Source of the DNA: Triticum aestivum
Lineage: Eukaryota > Streptophyta > Magnoliopsida > Poales > Poaceae
Length of the DNA stretch: 64,000 nt
Reading direction: 5' to 3'
NCBI RefSeq assembly: GCF_018294505.1
Contig: NC_057807.1
Span: 134,011,295 to 134,075,294, forward strand
Translations under genes and position numbers: made by a program
In this document: one piece after another, positions 21,637 through 35,802 of the stretch
How positions within the stretch are numbered: the first letter of the stretch is position 1
How the letters are laid out: each line of letters starts with the position of its first letter
The notes under the pieces: generated by a model
Database searches by the model: none
What the model was told of the DNA's origin: nothing
The model's input: only the letters and a program-made list of their open reading frames with translations

Positions 21637-24600
21637 TGTCACGCCCAATATGCGACCCTATCCAAAAGGAACTCGAAGGTCCCACCAAGGATAGACCCGC
21701 ATATTGAAACGCTTTTGCAAGGTGGATATCATTACATCAACATTACATAATAGATGGGGATACATACATAAGGCATACAATGCCACACAAATACAACAAT
21801 ACAATACATAAGAGCATCATCCGACCACGGATGAATCACAAACAGAAACTCAAACGACATCCACCCTGCTAGCCCAGGCTGCCGACCTGGAACCTATCCC
21901 CTGATCGAAGAAGAAGCAGAAAAAGAACTCAACGCAAGCAAGCATCGCTCTTGCGTCATGATCATCGCATAAACCTGTACCTGCAACTGATGTTGTAGTA
22001 ATCTGTGAGCCACGAGGACTCAGCAATCCCATTACCATGGGTATCAAGACTAGCAAAGCTTAAAAGGGAAAGGAAGGGGTAAAGTGGTGAGGCTGCAGCA
22101 GCGACTAAGCATATATGGTGGCTAACATACGCAAGTAAGAGCGAGAAGAGAACAAGCGGAATGGTCGTCAACTAGTAATGATCAAGAAGTGATCCTGAAC
22201 TCCTACTTACGTCAAACATAACACAGAAACCGTGTTCACTTCCCGGACTCCGCCGAGAAGAGACCATCATGGCTACACACGCGGTTGATGCATTTTAATT
22301 CGGATCTGGTGTCAAGTTGTCTACAACCGGACATTAACGAATTCCCATCTGCCTATAACCGCATGCACGGCTTTCGAAAGATTATACCCTGCAGGGGTGT
22401 CCCAACTTAGCCCATGACAAGCTCTCGCGATCAACGAAGGAATAGACCTTCTCCCAGGAAGACCCGATCAGACTCGGAATCCCGGTTTACAAGACATTTC
22501 GACAATGGTAAAACAAGACCAGCAAAGCCGCCCGATGCGCCGACAATCCTGATAGGAGCTGCACATATCTCATTCTCAGGGCAACACCGGATGAGACATC
22601 CTACGAGTAAAACCAGCCCTTGAGTTGCCCCGAGGTGGCCCCGCAGTCTACTCGGTTCGGACCAACACTTAGACAAGCACTGGCCCGGGGGGCTAAAATA
22701 AAGATGACCCTTGGGTTGACCGACCCAAGGGAAAAGGTAGGTGGTGGTGAGGCAAATGGTAAAACCAAGGTTGGGCCTTGCTGGAGGAGTTTTATTCAAA
22801 GCGAACTGTCAAGGGAGTCCCATAAATCACCCGACCGCGTAAGGAACGCAAAATCCGAGAACATAACACCGGTATGATGGAAACTAGGGCGGCAAGAGTG
22901 GAACAAAATACTAGGCATAAGGCCGAGCCTTCCACCATTTACCAAATATATAGATGCATTAATAATATAAGAGATATTGTGATATCCCAACCAAAATCCT
23001 GTCCACCATGGAGAAATCTTCAACTTCACCTGCAACTAGCAATGCTATAAGAGGGGCTGAGCAAAAGCGGTAACATAGCCAAACAATGGTTTGCATAGGT
23101 AAGGTGTCAAAGGTTAGAGGCTGACATGGCAATATGGGATGGCTCGATAAACAGGTAATAGGTAGCGCAGCAAAGCGATAGAACGAAGCAACTAGCATAG
23201 CAATGATAGTAGTGAGATCCAGGGTAGCGGTCATCTTGCCTGAAATCCCGCAAGGAAGAAGGACGAGTGCATGAAGAAGACGAACGGATGAAGCCGAACC
23301 AAGCGTAGACGAACGAATCCTCACGATCGCAACGAAACAGGAACTAACAAGAAGAAGCACACAACATAGGTAAACACACCACACATGAACAAGGCATGAT
23401 GCACAAACAAGCATGATGCATTACCAAGCTACATGAAGCTACTCATGGCAAGAGATGATGCAAACAAGAGCAACACATCAAAGCAAGTTTAAATGAGGCC
23501 GGGAACAACATATAACAATTCTGGTAAGTCCTCATATGCATATTTCGAAGTTGGTCCAGATCTGAATAAACCTTATGTTCAAGTTGTTAAACAGCAAGTT
23601 AAGATGCACAAGGATGATCTACACGAGATTCTAGTCAAGTTACATATAAAGTTCATTTAGTTCGGAGCTACGGCCTAGAAGATATGAGCAAAACAAGTTA
23701 AACATGGCATTGATGCAAAATGCACACAAACATCAATCAAACACCTCAAAACAAGGATGCAACATGATAATATAAAACTAAATGCAAATCTAAGCAAGTT
23801 TCATATAAAGCACACTCAAAACGGAGCAACGGTTCAACACATGCACTCTATACAAGTTAAAAGGACAAGCTGTCCAAAACAGCGACTAGGCATATTGCAA
23901 GCATCAAAACAACATGCTACAACATCTCAACATGAAAACAAAAGTCATGGGCATGATGTATAGGTAAAGCATTACAAAACATGAACACTGAGCTATCTCC
24001 AGAAATCACTAGAACATTCTCAAACACACATGGTAAGATTGCAAGTTATTACAATTTCAGACTTTGCAGAAAATAACAGCATGATGCAATGTTTAGAGCT
24101 ATCAAACAACATGTTACAGGAAATTATCATGGCAAACAAAGGCATGGCATGAATCTACTAATTGCATAGAAAAAGAGTCCCTTACTGACCATAAGCCAAA
24201 AAGGAACAGAAGATATAATGGCACCCACGTAAACATAGCAAGTTTTTAAAAAGATTCATACATGGCAGGAACATAATTATGAAGACATGTAGATGAGCTT
24301 GTGCAACTCACTACAGAGCAAAACATGGCATGGCAAGGCACCCAACAGTAAGAAGGCATGTTTGTGAAGCTAAGCATGGCAAGATCAAGGTCATAGGGTG
24401 CATGGATCACTAGGAAAACACATGGAAACAACTGAACTTAATGTAAACAGGCTGACAACAACATTTTCAAGCAACTTTGGAGCAAGGAAACAACAAGCTA
24501 CATCAACCTATAAATTCAACCAGGGGCACGGATGGATAGAGGATGACATGTAGTTCAAAACATGTTTATAGAACATCTCCAGATTATGCATAGAATGATT

Positions 24601-26146
24601 AGTAGCAACATGTTTATATGGCATCAAAATTACAGCAGAACAGGAACTAAAATCAGCTTTAACGCGATGCCTAGTTTGCATGCTTGTGCTAGTCACCACA
24701 TTTATCACAAAAATACATGGCATACACCCCTGTAAAGATGGCATGGCATAGTTCAAAACACATGTAGGAATCAACCTCATAGGCTGCACACATCAATCAT
24801 GGCAAAAATGACAAAAGAGCTTGTTCTGATAACATACAGCAGAAAACAATATGAAGCACTCTTACGACGATGATTCAGGCATCTAGATGACCTCAAATGA
24901 ATATGATGCAATGTAATGTAATGATGTACTCTTCGAGGCGAACAATTTGACATATTACACGCACGAAACGGAGCTACGGATGCAGAGTTATAGCAGGTCA
25001 AAGAGGGCATGAAATTTACAGAATATCTGGGACTTAGTGAAAAATCAACCTCTGGATCTGAGGTTGACTTTGGCACGGAAGTCGAGGCAGGGCCGGATCT
25101 CGCCGGAGCAGGGCGCCGGAGACGAGGGAGACAGTGGCCGGGCTCGGGGAGGTGGCCGGAGGAGTCGCCGAAGCGCGGGGGGGCCGGATCCGGTCACTCC
25201 TCGACCGGATCTGGACGGAGGCGGCCGGGAGCGGGGCAGCGCGGGCGAGCGCACTCGGGCGGCGGCCGGAATCCGTGGCGGCGCCGGGGCAGAGCGGCCT
25301 GGGGCAGCGGAGAGGAGGCAGGGCCGGCGGCGCTCGCGGCCGGGGAGGCGCGGCGAGGATGGGCGGCGAGGATGGGCGGCAGAGGCGAGCGACGTGCCGC
25401 GGCGGCGCTCGGCGGCGAGCGGAGCTCCGGCCGGCAGGCGGCGGCGGTGGGGCGAGCCGGATGCGCGTTGGCGCGCGCGGGCCCGGGCGGGTCTGCTGCG
25501 GGCCGTGGCAGGCCGGCGGCGCGGGCCACGCGGCAGGCCGCGATTGGACGGGGGAGCGGGGTGGACACGTCCGGTCGCCGGGCGGACATGTCCGGCGGCG
25601 CGGAAGGGATGGATCTAGGGTTTCATCCGCGAATTTCGGGGGGGAGGTGCTATAAATAGATTTCTGGGAGCTAGGAGAGTCCAAATGGAGCACGGTTTTC
25701 GCCCACACGATCGTGATCGAACGACCGAGAGCATGGAGGGGAGTTAGATGGGTTTTGGGCCACTTTGGAAGGGGTGTTGGGCTGCAAAGAGAGAGGGGCT
25801 TTACGGTTACCCGGTTAACCGTTGGAGTACCAAACGACCTCCAAATGGCACGAAACTTGACATGCGGTCTACCGGTGCTATACCAAGGCCGATTGGCAAG
25901 ACTCGGTCCATTCCGAGAATGTTTAATACCCACTCACGAAAAGAGAGAAGAGGGGGACGCCGGAGGGCATAGGAGCGTCGGATTGCAAAACGTACAACGG
26001 GGAAAAGGCTCAGATGCATGAGACGAACACGTATGCAAAATGAAATGCACATGATGACATGATAAAATGCAACATGCAAGCAAATGACATGGCAACGACG
26101 GCGAATAACTAGCAGACACCTGGCGCATCGGATCCGGGGCGTTACA
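21637..26146 (-). repeat. 3' LTR of element C (left copy)
   Basis: 4510 bp. Contains a TATTTATA box (minus strand, 25658-25651) and just beyond it a very GC-rich block, 25080-25620. The rest is AT-rich with many ACATGG/CATGGCA words and no gene. Confidence 0.85.
25080..25620 (-). other. GC-rich island in the left LTR of C
   Basis: Dense CGG/GCC sequence directly downstream of the LTR TATA box, so probably the start of the transcript leader. Several overlapping frames are open only because the composition lacks stop codons; they are not preserved in the other LTR. Confidence 0.6.
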
Positions 26147-29100
26147 ACACTCCACCACTACGAGAGGATCTCGTCCCAAGATCTAGGATGGCACCGGAGG
26201 GAAAAGGAAGAGGAAGAGAAGAGGTAAAACTAAGTTGCTTCTTTGACGAATAAGTGAAACCACGAACCTTGAGATGTTGAGAAATATGAAAGAAAGAAAA
26301 CAACGAAGATGAACAAGATTGCAAACAATCTGTTAGAAAGGAGGAACAAGGATCATTATGCGAACCTTGAAGGTTGCAAAGACATGAATCAAAAGTTTAA
26401 TGGACAAGATAGAATTCGAAACCACTCCTGTTAAAACTAGATGGAGAAGAAATAAGATTGATATAATTTGGGCAGCACTCCGGTTGAACATGGAAGGAAT
26501 AGAACATGAACTAGAGAAGAAGGGATGATACTTGATGAAGGCATGAACAAAACCTCCGGAAAGAATTGAAAGAGTTGAAAAGAACGTAGAAGGAAAGGTT
26601 GAATGGAGTTGTTGAGAAAATCAACAACGAAAGAATAAGCTTGTTGTGGGCTTATGGATAACATCTCAGAAATTATGAGGTGATAAACAGCCGCAAACGA
26701 AAAAGATTGAATAGCTAAGAAGAATGAAGAAATGCAAAACTCCACTTCAAAAGAATACGGAGAATTAATTGCACTTCGAGACGCGAGAAGAAAAGATACT
26801 TGAACTCCACCGACAAGAAATCTTGATGAACACTTGAAGAATGAATTAAATCATGATGAACCACCATGAAGAACTCCGGTAACAAAAGGACGATGAGATA
26901 GAATGAAGGATGAAAGAATAAGATGAGCCTTGCGATGATTTAGATGGAGGTTCCGACGAAATGAGCGAGGAAATTAGAACTCCAGAAAAGAAAAGATGAA
27001 AACACTTGGAACTAGAATTTATTCACCAAGAACAAACTCCGGAAGAAAAGGATTACTCACTCTGATGAAATAAGAATAAGATTTATGTTATGCTTATCCT
27101 CACCAAATTAAATCGATGACAAGCAATGGATTTCGCATACTACTTATTCTTCTTGAAAAAGGATTAAGGGGTTTAGCACAAAACTTGAGAAAGTCTTCAT
27201 GAACCACCGGTAGGATTGGAAAGAACGAATGAATTGGTATGATAACAATGGAAGAGGAATGTTGGACGAACCACCGTAAGAATTGAAAATGAACGAAGTA
27301 AAGGGGTGAAACACCAGTGAGAATTAGAGAACGAATGAAGATACTTGGGAATTTAGATACATGAGAATGAAGAGGTCATGAACTGATTAGAGGATATTTG
27401 AACGATTCACCGGTAAGATTTGGAGAACGAGAGCTGAAAGCTTGAATGAATAATTCTGAGATGATGGGCTCCAGAGAATCAAACTGAAAAGACTCCTGAA
27501 ATGCTCTGGATGGGTGAAAAGAATTCTCACAATCGAAAACAATTATGAGAGGATGGCATCAAGCTAGAACCATGAATCTTGAAAAGAATGGAGCAAGATT
27601 TAGAGGAAACACTTCTTCGGTCTTCAACTGACGACGAGAAACACCACCAAAATTACTGAGATACTCCGGTAGAATGGAAAGCGAAGGGGTTGAGCCAACA
27701 ATGAAAAGAGTTTGAAAACGATCTTGGATAAGGAATATGACTGATGAAATCCATTCTTGCGTCACACTTTGAAAAGAATTGAGAATAACTCCGGGGAAAT
27801 AGAAGAGTCAGGTAAGATCCTGGGAAAAGACCTGTGGGTTATGGGCCCACTGAAAAGAAACATCGTTGGAAATGATTTTACAAGGAGATTGCACTGGTTG
27901 AATTAAATGGCTTGAATGAGACAATAATCTCCAAATAGCTTGAACGGATTGAGAATGGAAACACAAATCTTCTAAGATATCTTGAGCACTCCAGAACAAA
28001 TGAATAACGAGAAGTGAAAGATTAAGAGGTGCACCGGCATGAGAAAGCATTTGACACGAGGAAAGGAATATGATCAACACTGAAAGCTTGAAATTAATCC
28101 ACCGGAGAAGAAACAACAATGAAGAATGATGAACTTGAAGAGCATCTTCATGAGAATCACCGGATAAGAACATCGAAAGAAAAGAATGAAGAGACTTCAC
28201 ATGAATAAATGGATACTTGATTAAGAAATCTGGGTCCTTGAAGAAAAAGGGGTGGGAGGGCGGGAAAACGAAGGCAACTTGGGGACTGACGAAACAAACA
28301 CCGTTGAGAAAACTTAGAATTGATCTCGCAAATGTTGAAAATGATTGGAACCACTTGAAGAGAAGCACGCCGGTTGGAAAAGAGTAAACATGACGACCTC
28401 GATGATCAAGAAGGATTAGTATTCACATAGCAATATGAGAACACCGTTTAAGAAAGGTATGGAATCAACATTTGACTTCGAAGCAACTCGAATACCACAA
28501 CTCAAAACAAAACAAAGGATTTGACTTGCAGAATAAGCCGGAGACAAACATATGATAGAGATTTACCCAATCCCATATCATGCATCTGTCGAAAAGATAT
28601 TCTAGGAGCTACTTGAATTCCCACCTATAAAACTCCCGAAACTTTCTGGTTATGCAATCTGGTGTTGGGGATACATGGGAAGCAATATATCTCACCCAAA
28701 CTAACAATACCTACATCCAAGCTGTATCCATCCGTCAACACATAACCAAGAAACCTTCGGAAATCGTGTACCTCAACCTTCGAAAAGCATCCGTTATACG
28801 AGTTATGGCAATACTCCCGAGCTCGCCCCAGTACTGGGTTATCGGGGTTATCTCACCAACAACTGCATAAAAGAGATTTTCGATGTCGGCAAAACTCAGG
28901 TATTCCAGAACTGCAACGATAAAATTGTGACGACAACACCTCGGAGCTCAACTCCCCGGGTCAAAGCCACATAAATAGACAGGAGGCACCAAGAACAATG
29001 TTCTCGTCACAAAACCATCGGAACGATTCCAAGATACCCGCGTGATCCTAAAAAATTTTTAGTGAAATTTGAGGAGAGGAAAGACAAAACATCTACGTCA

Positions 29101-29256
29101 GGAGACCTCACCAGAGCGACGAAGGGGCTGAGGAGTAAAAAGAATCCTACTCTCCGATATATATAATCCTAAGACTCAAAATAGTTTTCTTCTAGACTCA
29201 ACAACGGCCAACAATCAAGGGGGCTCCTATGGTCGGTCGAGGCTCTGATACCAACT
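26147..29256 (-). other. Non-coding internal domain of element C
   Basis: 3.1 kb of purine-rich (plus strand) DNA with no coding frame. Degenerate units such as ACCACCGGTARGATTGGAAAG recur near 27203, 27269, 27310 and 27406, and ACTCCGGAA-type words occur throughout. It may hold packaging or structural RNA signals. Confidence 0.6.
29241..29253 (-). other. Primer binding site of element C
   Basis: Minus strand reads TGGTATCAGAGCC, an exact initiator Met-tRNA complement, three bases inside the LTR end at 29257. It fixes the element's orientation. Confidence 0.9.
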
Positions 29257-32200
29257 TGTCACGCCCAATATGCGACCCTATCCAAAGGAACTCGAAGGTC
29301 CCACCAAGGATAGACCCGCATATTGAAACGCTTTTGCAAGGTGGATATCATTACATCAACATTACATAATAGATGGGGATACATACATAAGGCATACAAT
29401 GCCACACGAATACAACAATCACAATACATAAGAGCATCATCCGACTACGGATGAAACACAAACAGAAACTCAAACGACATCCACCCTGCTAGCCCAGGCT
29501 GCCGACCTGGAACCTATCCCCTGATCGAAGAAGAAGCAGAAGAAGAACTCAACGCAAGCAAGCATCGCTCTCGCGTCATGATCATCGCATAACCTGTACC
29601 TGCAACTGATTGTTGTAGTAATCTGTGAGCCACGAGGACTCAGCAATCCCATTACCATGGGTATCAAGACTAGCAAAGCTTAAAGGGAAAGGAAGGGGTA
29701 AAGTGGTGAGGCTGCAGCAGCGACTAAGCATATATGGTGGCTAACATACGCAAATAAGAGCGAGAAGAGAGCAAAGGAACGGTCGTCAACTAGTAATGAT
29801 CAAGAAGTGATCCTGAACTCCTACTTACGTCAAACATAACCCAGAAACCGTGTTCACTTCCCGGACTCCGCCGAGAAGAGACCATCACGGCTACACACGC
29901 GGTTGATGCATTTTAATTCGGATCTGGTGTCAAGTTGTCTACAACCGGACATTAACAAATTCCCATCTGCCTATAACCGCAGGCACGGCTTTCGAAAGAT
30001 TATACCCTGCAGGGGTGTCCCAACTTAGCCCATGACAAGCTCTCGCGATCAACGAAGGAATAGACCTTCTCCCAGGAAGACCCGATCAGACTCGGAATCC
30101 CGGTTTACAAGACATTTCGACAATGGTAAAACAAGACCAGCAAAGCCGCCCGATGCGCCGACAATCCCGATAGAGCTGCACATATCTCGTTCTCAGGGCA
30201 ACACCGGATGAGACAGCCTACGAGTAAAACCAGCCCTCGAGTTGCCCCGAGGTGGCCCCGCAGGCAGCTCAGTTCGGACCAACACTTAGACAAGCACTGG
30301 CCCGGGGGGGGGCTAAATAAAGATGACCCTTGGGTTGGCCGACCCAAGGGAAAAGGTAGGTGGTGGTGAGGCAAATGGTAAAACCAAGGTTGGGCCTTGC
30401 TGGAGGAGTTTTATTCAAAGCGAACTGTCAAGGGGGTCCCATAAATCACCCGACCGCGTAAGGAACGCAAAATCCGGGAACATAACACCGGTATGACGGA
30501 AACTAGGGCGGCAAGAGTGGAACAAAACACTAGGCAAAAGGCCGAGCCTTCCACCCTTTACCAAGTATATAGATGCATTAATAATATAAGAGATATTGTG
30601 ATATCCCAACCAAAATCCTGTCCACCATGGAGAAATCTTCAACTTCACCTGCAACTAGCAACGCTATAAGAGGGGCTGAGCAAAAGCGGTAACATAGCCA
30701 AACAATGGTTTGCATAGGTAAGGTGTCAAAGGTTAGAGGTTCATGGCAATATGGGATGGCTCGATAAACAGGTAATAGGTAGCGCAGCAAAGCGATAGAA
30801 CGAAGCAACTAGCATAGCAATGATAGTAGTGAGATCCAGGGTAGCGGTCATCTTGCCTGAAATCCCGCAAGGAAGAAGAACGAGTCCATGAAGAAGACGA
30901 ACGGATGAAGCCGAACCAAGCGTAGACGAACGAATCCTCACGATCGCAACGAAACAGGAACTAACAAGAAGAAGCACACAACATAGGTAAACACACCACA
31001 CATGAACAAGGCATGATGCACAACAAGCATGATGCATGACCAAGCTACATGAAGCTACTCATGGCAAGAGATGATGCAAACAAGAGCAACACATCAAGGC
31101 AAGTTTAAATGAGGCCGGGAACAACATATAACAATTCCGGTAAGTCCTCATATGCATATTTCGAAGTTGGTCCAGATCTGAATAAACCTTATGTTCAAGT
31201 TGTTAAACAGCAAGTTAAGATGCACAAGGATGATCTACACGAGATTCTAGTCAAGTTACATATAAAGTTCATTTAGTTCGGAGCTACGACCTAGAAGATA
31301 TGAGCAAAACAAGTTAAACATGGCATTGATGCAAAATACACACAAACATCAATCAAACACCTCAAAAAAAGGATGCAACATGATAATATGAAACTAAATG
31401 CAAATCTAAGCAAGTTTCATATAGAGCACACTCAAAACGGAGCAACGGTTCAACACATGCACTCTATACAAGTTAAAAGGACAAGCTGTCCAAAACAACG
31501 ACTAGGCATATTGCAAGCATCAAAACAACATGCTACAGCATCTCAACATGAAAAAAAAGACATGGTCATGATGTACAGGTAAAGCATTACAAAACATGAA
31601 CACTGAGCTATCTCCAGAAATCACTAGAACATGCTCAAACACACATGGTAAGATTGCAAGTTATTACAATTTCAGACTTTGCAGAAAATAACAGCACGAT
31701 GCAATGTTTAGAGCTATCAAACAACATGTTACAGGAACTTATCATGGCAAACAAAGGCATGGCATGAATCTACTAATTGCATAGAAAAAGAGTCCCTTAC
31801 TGACCATAAGCCAAAAAGGAACAGAAGATATAATGGCACCCACGTAAACATAGCAAGTTTTTAAACAGATTCATACATGGCAGGAACATAATTATGAAGG
31901 CATGTAGATGAGATTGTGCAACTCACTACAGAGCAAAACATGGCATCGAAAGGCACCCAACAGTAAGAAGGCATGTTTGTGAAGCTAAGAATGGCAAGAG
32001 CAAGGTCATAGGGTGCATGGATCACTAGGAAAACACATGGAAACAACTGGACTTAATGTAAACAGGCTGACAACAACATTTTCAAGCAACTTTGGAGCAA
32101 GGAAACAACAAGCTACAGCAACCTATAAATGCAACCAGGGGCATGGATGGATAGAGGATGACATGTAGTTCAAAACATGTTTATAGAACATCTCCAGATT

Positions 32201-33731
32201 ATGCATAGAATGATTACTAGCAACATGTTTATATGGCATCAAAATTACAGCAGAACAGGAACTAAAATCAGCGTTAACGTGATGCCTAGTTTGCATGCTT
32301 GTGCTAGTAACCACATTGATCACAAAAATACATGGCATACACCCCTGTAAAGATGGCATGGCATAGTTCAAAACACATGTAGGAATCAACCTCATAGGAT
32401 GCACACATCAATCATGGCAAAAATGACAAAAGAGCTCGTTCTGATAACAGACAGCAGAGAGCAATATGAAGCACTCTTACGACGATGATTCAGGCATCTA
32501 GATGACCTCAAATGAATATGATTCAATGGAATGAAATGATGTACTCTTCGAGTCAAACAATTTGACATATTATACGCACGAAACGGAGCTACGGATGCAG
32601 AGTTATAGCAGGTCAAAGTGGGCATGAAATTTACAGAATATCTGGGACTTAGTCAAAAATCAACCTCTAGATCTGGGGTTGACTTTGGCACGGAAGTCGA
32701 GGCAGGGCCGGATCTCACCGGAGCAGGGCGCCGGAGATGAGGGAGACAGTGGCCGGGCTCGGGGAGGTGGCCGGAGGAGTCACCGAGCGCGGGGGGCCGG
32801 ATCCGGTCGCTCCTCGACGGATCTGGACGGAGGCGGCCGGGAGCGGGGCGGCGCGGGTGAGCGCACGGGCGCGGCGGCCGGAATCCGCGGCGGCGCCGGG
32901 CAGAGCGGCCTGGGGTAGCGGAGAGGTGGCAGGGCGGCGGCGCTCGGGGCCGGGGAGGCGCAGCGAGGATGGGCGACGAGGATGGGCGGCGAAGGCGAGC
33001 GATGTGTCGCGCAACGCTCGGCGGCGAGCGGAGCTCCGGCCGGCAGCGCGGCGGCGCGGCGTGCGCGGTCGGCACGGGCGCCCGGCGGGCGTCCGGCGGC
33101 CGCGGGCGGCGTGGCGGGCGGGGCGGCCAGCGGCCGCGGGGGCGAGCGGCCTGACCAGCCGCGGACGTCCGCGCGGACGGACATGTCCGGCGGCGCGAAG
33201 GGAGGATCTAGGTTTCGTCCGCGAAAATTCGGGGAGGGAGTTTATATAGGTAGAGGGAGCTAGGAGAGTCCAAATGGAGCACGGTTTCGCCCACACGATC
33301 GTGATCGAACGACCGAGAGCATGGAGGGAGTTAGATGGGTTTGGGCCACTTTGGAAGGGGTGTGTGGGCTGCAAAGAGAGAGGGGCTTACGGTTACCGGT
33401 AACCGTTGGAGTACCAAACGACCTCCAAATGGCACGAAACTTGACAGGCGGTCTACCGGTGCTATACCCAAGGGCCGCTTGGCAAGACTCGTCCATTCCG
33501 AGAATGTTTAATACCCACTCACGAAAAGAGAGAAGAGGGGGACGCCGGAGGGCATAGGAGCGTCGGATTGCAAAACGGACAACGGGGAAAAGGCTCGGAT
33601 GCATGAGACGAACACGTATGCAAAATGAAATGCACATGATGACATGATAAAATGCAACACGCAAGCAAATAACATGGCAACGACGGCGAATAACTGGCAG
33701 ACACCTGGCGCATCGGATCCGGGGCGTTACA
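29257..33731 (-). repeat. 5' LTR of element C (right copy)
   Basis: 4475 bp, closely similar along its length to the left copy. TATATAAA box on the minus strand (33248-33241); GC-rich block at 32700-33215. Differences from the left copy are scattered substitutions and small indels, many in the GC-rich block. Confidence 0.85.
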
Positions 33732-35256
33732 ATCTCGCAACCCGCTACACGTCAAGCATTCACAAGAGCAAGTCAATGAGCAAGTTCCTCGTCCTCAATC
33801 AAACCAAGTCGCTTTTGCTCAAGCTGAAGAACGGCAACGACTACAGCGCCAAGAGGAAGAACGGGCGCGTCTACACCAAGAGGAACAAGACACCGAGTCT
33901 CAACGTCATCAACAACAACAACGAGAAGCACAAGCTCTTGAGGCGGAACATGCCCTTCAAGAATCAAGTCGAGCCATCGCCAACCGCAATCGCGAACGGT
34001 GCAATCAAGAGGAAGCCCTTCGAGAAGAAATCCAAGAGAGGAACTACCAACCATGTGTGCAACGTCAAGCTCCTCAAGCTCCTCCACAAGCTTGGCAAGC
34101 TCCACCTCAACCTCAAGTTCAACAAGAGCGACACGAAGTGGAACAAGTGCTTCAAGACCCTCCTCCACGCCAAGAGCGACATCATGAGGAACGAGCATTC
34201 GAGGACTTTCCACGGCAAGAGCGATATCGCAACCGCTATCAAGATGAAGAGCAACGCTATGGAAAACTCAAATTCACAATGCCCAAGTTCAATGGAAGCA
34301 ATGATCCGGAAGAATATCTCTCATGGGCATTGAAGGTCGACAAAATCTTCCGTTTGCACAACTATGAGGAAGAGAAGAAGATCGCAATGGCATCACTTGA
34401 GTTCCAAGACTATGTTCTCATATGGTGGGAACAAGTCCTTGAGCGCCGAGAAGCAAGAGGTGACCCTCCAATCACCACTAGGGCTCAAATGATGGATGTC
34501 ATGCGAGCATGATTTGTGCCCACCTACTACAATCGCGATCTCTTCAAGAAGCTACAACTCCTCAAGCAAGGTACAAAGAGTGTTGAATAATACTACAAGG
34601 AAATGGAGATAGCCATGATTCGAGCCAATGTCAAGGAAGATGATGAGAAAACAATGGCAAGATTCTTGAACGGACTCAATCATCCCATCAAGAAGATAGC
34701 CGACTTCCAACCCTACTCCAACCTCATCGAACTCGTGCATCAAGCGACCAAGGCGGAACGTCAAGTGCAAGATGACTTCAAGTACGCCAAGTACTCATCC
34801 AAGACATACGGCTTCTCCAACAATCAAGCTTCAACAACTCCTCCAACATCTACATCAACCAAGCCTTCTCCAAGCAACGATGACAAGCCAAGGTACAAGA
34901 AACCTTCGTCAAGTTCAAGTCATCTTCTTCCTACTACAAGCAACTTCAAGCCGCTTGCTTCTTCATCTACTCCGACCAATGAGACCGTCAAGACAAGCTC
35001 CTTCAAGTGTTTCACTTGCGGCGGCCGAGGCCACAAGTCCTATGAATGCACAAACAAGCGCACCATGATCCTCAACGACGATGGCACCTACGACTCAATG
35101 AGTGAAGATGAAATGGAAGCTATTGAGCAAGTGGCCATGTACTGGCGCGTGAATGAGGATGAAGATGATAGAGTCTTTTGTGATGAGGATTCGAGCCCCA
35201 CCCTTGCTGTCTCCAAGGTCTTGACACTTCAACATCAACAAGAAGAAGACCAGTGA
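33732..35256 (+). pseudogene. gag: gag of element B, 3' part
   Basis: Resumes after element C with a Gln/Glu/Arg-rich coiled-coil stretch, then a Retrotrans_gag domain (KFNGSNDPEEYLSWALKVDK; ASLEFQDYVLIWWEQ) at about 34280-34620. A CCHC knuckle (CFTCGGRGHKSYEC, 35008-35049) follows. The frame is stopped by a TGA at 34510, a TAA at about 34588 and a TGA at 35254. Gag packages the element RNA; the knuckle binds nucleic acid. It overlaps nothing else and shares its frame with the protease. Confidence 0.85.
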
Positions 35257-35802
35257 TGCCATATCTTCCACACCAAGGCCGGCATCAATGGAAGGTCAGT
35301 CAAGGTGATCATCGATGGAGGTAGTTGCCACAACTTGGCAAGTGAAGAACTATGCTCCAAGCTCCAATTGGTCAAGAGGAAGCACCCACACCCCTACAAG
35401 GTTTAATGGCTAAGCGACTCAGGCACTATACGAGTTGAGCATACGGTCCAAGTCTCCTTCAAAATTGGTGCATATGAGGACACTTTGGAGTGTGATGTGG
35501 TCCCAATGACCGTTTGCCACCTCCTTCTTGGTCGACCATGGCAATTCGACCGTGGTGTTATCCACAATGGGCGTACCAATCACTATAGCTTCAAGATAAA
35601 AGGGAAGGAGTATGTGCTGCAACCTATGTCTCCTAGTCAAGTGATAGCCGACAAGCAAGCCACCCACCATAGAGAGAAGAGTGATAAAGTGAGCCACCCA
35701 CACATGAGTGAGAGCAACAAGCCAAACTTGAGCACCTCTTCACCTAGAGAGAGAAAACCTCATACTCTTTGCCACAAAAAGAGAGATGAGAGAAGTTTGT
35801 GA
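35257..35802 (+). pseudogene. Protease of element B
   Basis: Same frame as gag. The active-site motif VIIDGGSCHNLAS has its Asp codon at 35314-35316; LLLGRPWQFDRG, a conserved flap-side motif of gypsy proteases, follows at about 35524. A TAA at about 35404 interrupts it. The frame is lost near 35780, in an A-rich stretch, where the RT frame begins. Confidence 0.8.

Larger units (their letters stand above)
21637..33731 (-). mobile_element. Sukkula-like LARD, element C (12.1 kb)
   Basis: Two long LTRs, 4510 bp (21637-26146) and 4475 bp (29257-33731), enclose only 3110 bp. On the minus strand they begin TGTAACGCCCCGG and end GGGCGTGACA. A perfect Met-tRNA primer site at the right LTR shows minus orientation. 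The target duplication is ATCTT (21632-21636) against ATCTC (33732-33736), one mismatch. No gag, protease, RT or integrase was found. Very long LTRs with a non-coding core match the large retrotransposon derivatives (LARD) described as Sukkula in barley and relatives. It must have moved using proteins of another gypsy element. Confidence 0.85.

Noticed and set aside
25034..25933. 299-codon open frame on the minus strand in the left LTR of element C
   Set aside because: Composition-driven: GC-rich DNA lacks stop codons in several frames at once. The matching position in the right LTR (32715-33374) has a different, frameshifted product, so the coding is not conserved.
28652..28870. 72-codon plus-strand frame in the LARD core
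   Set aside because: Isolated short frame, no motif, opposite to the element orientation.
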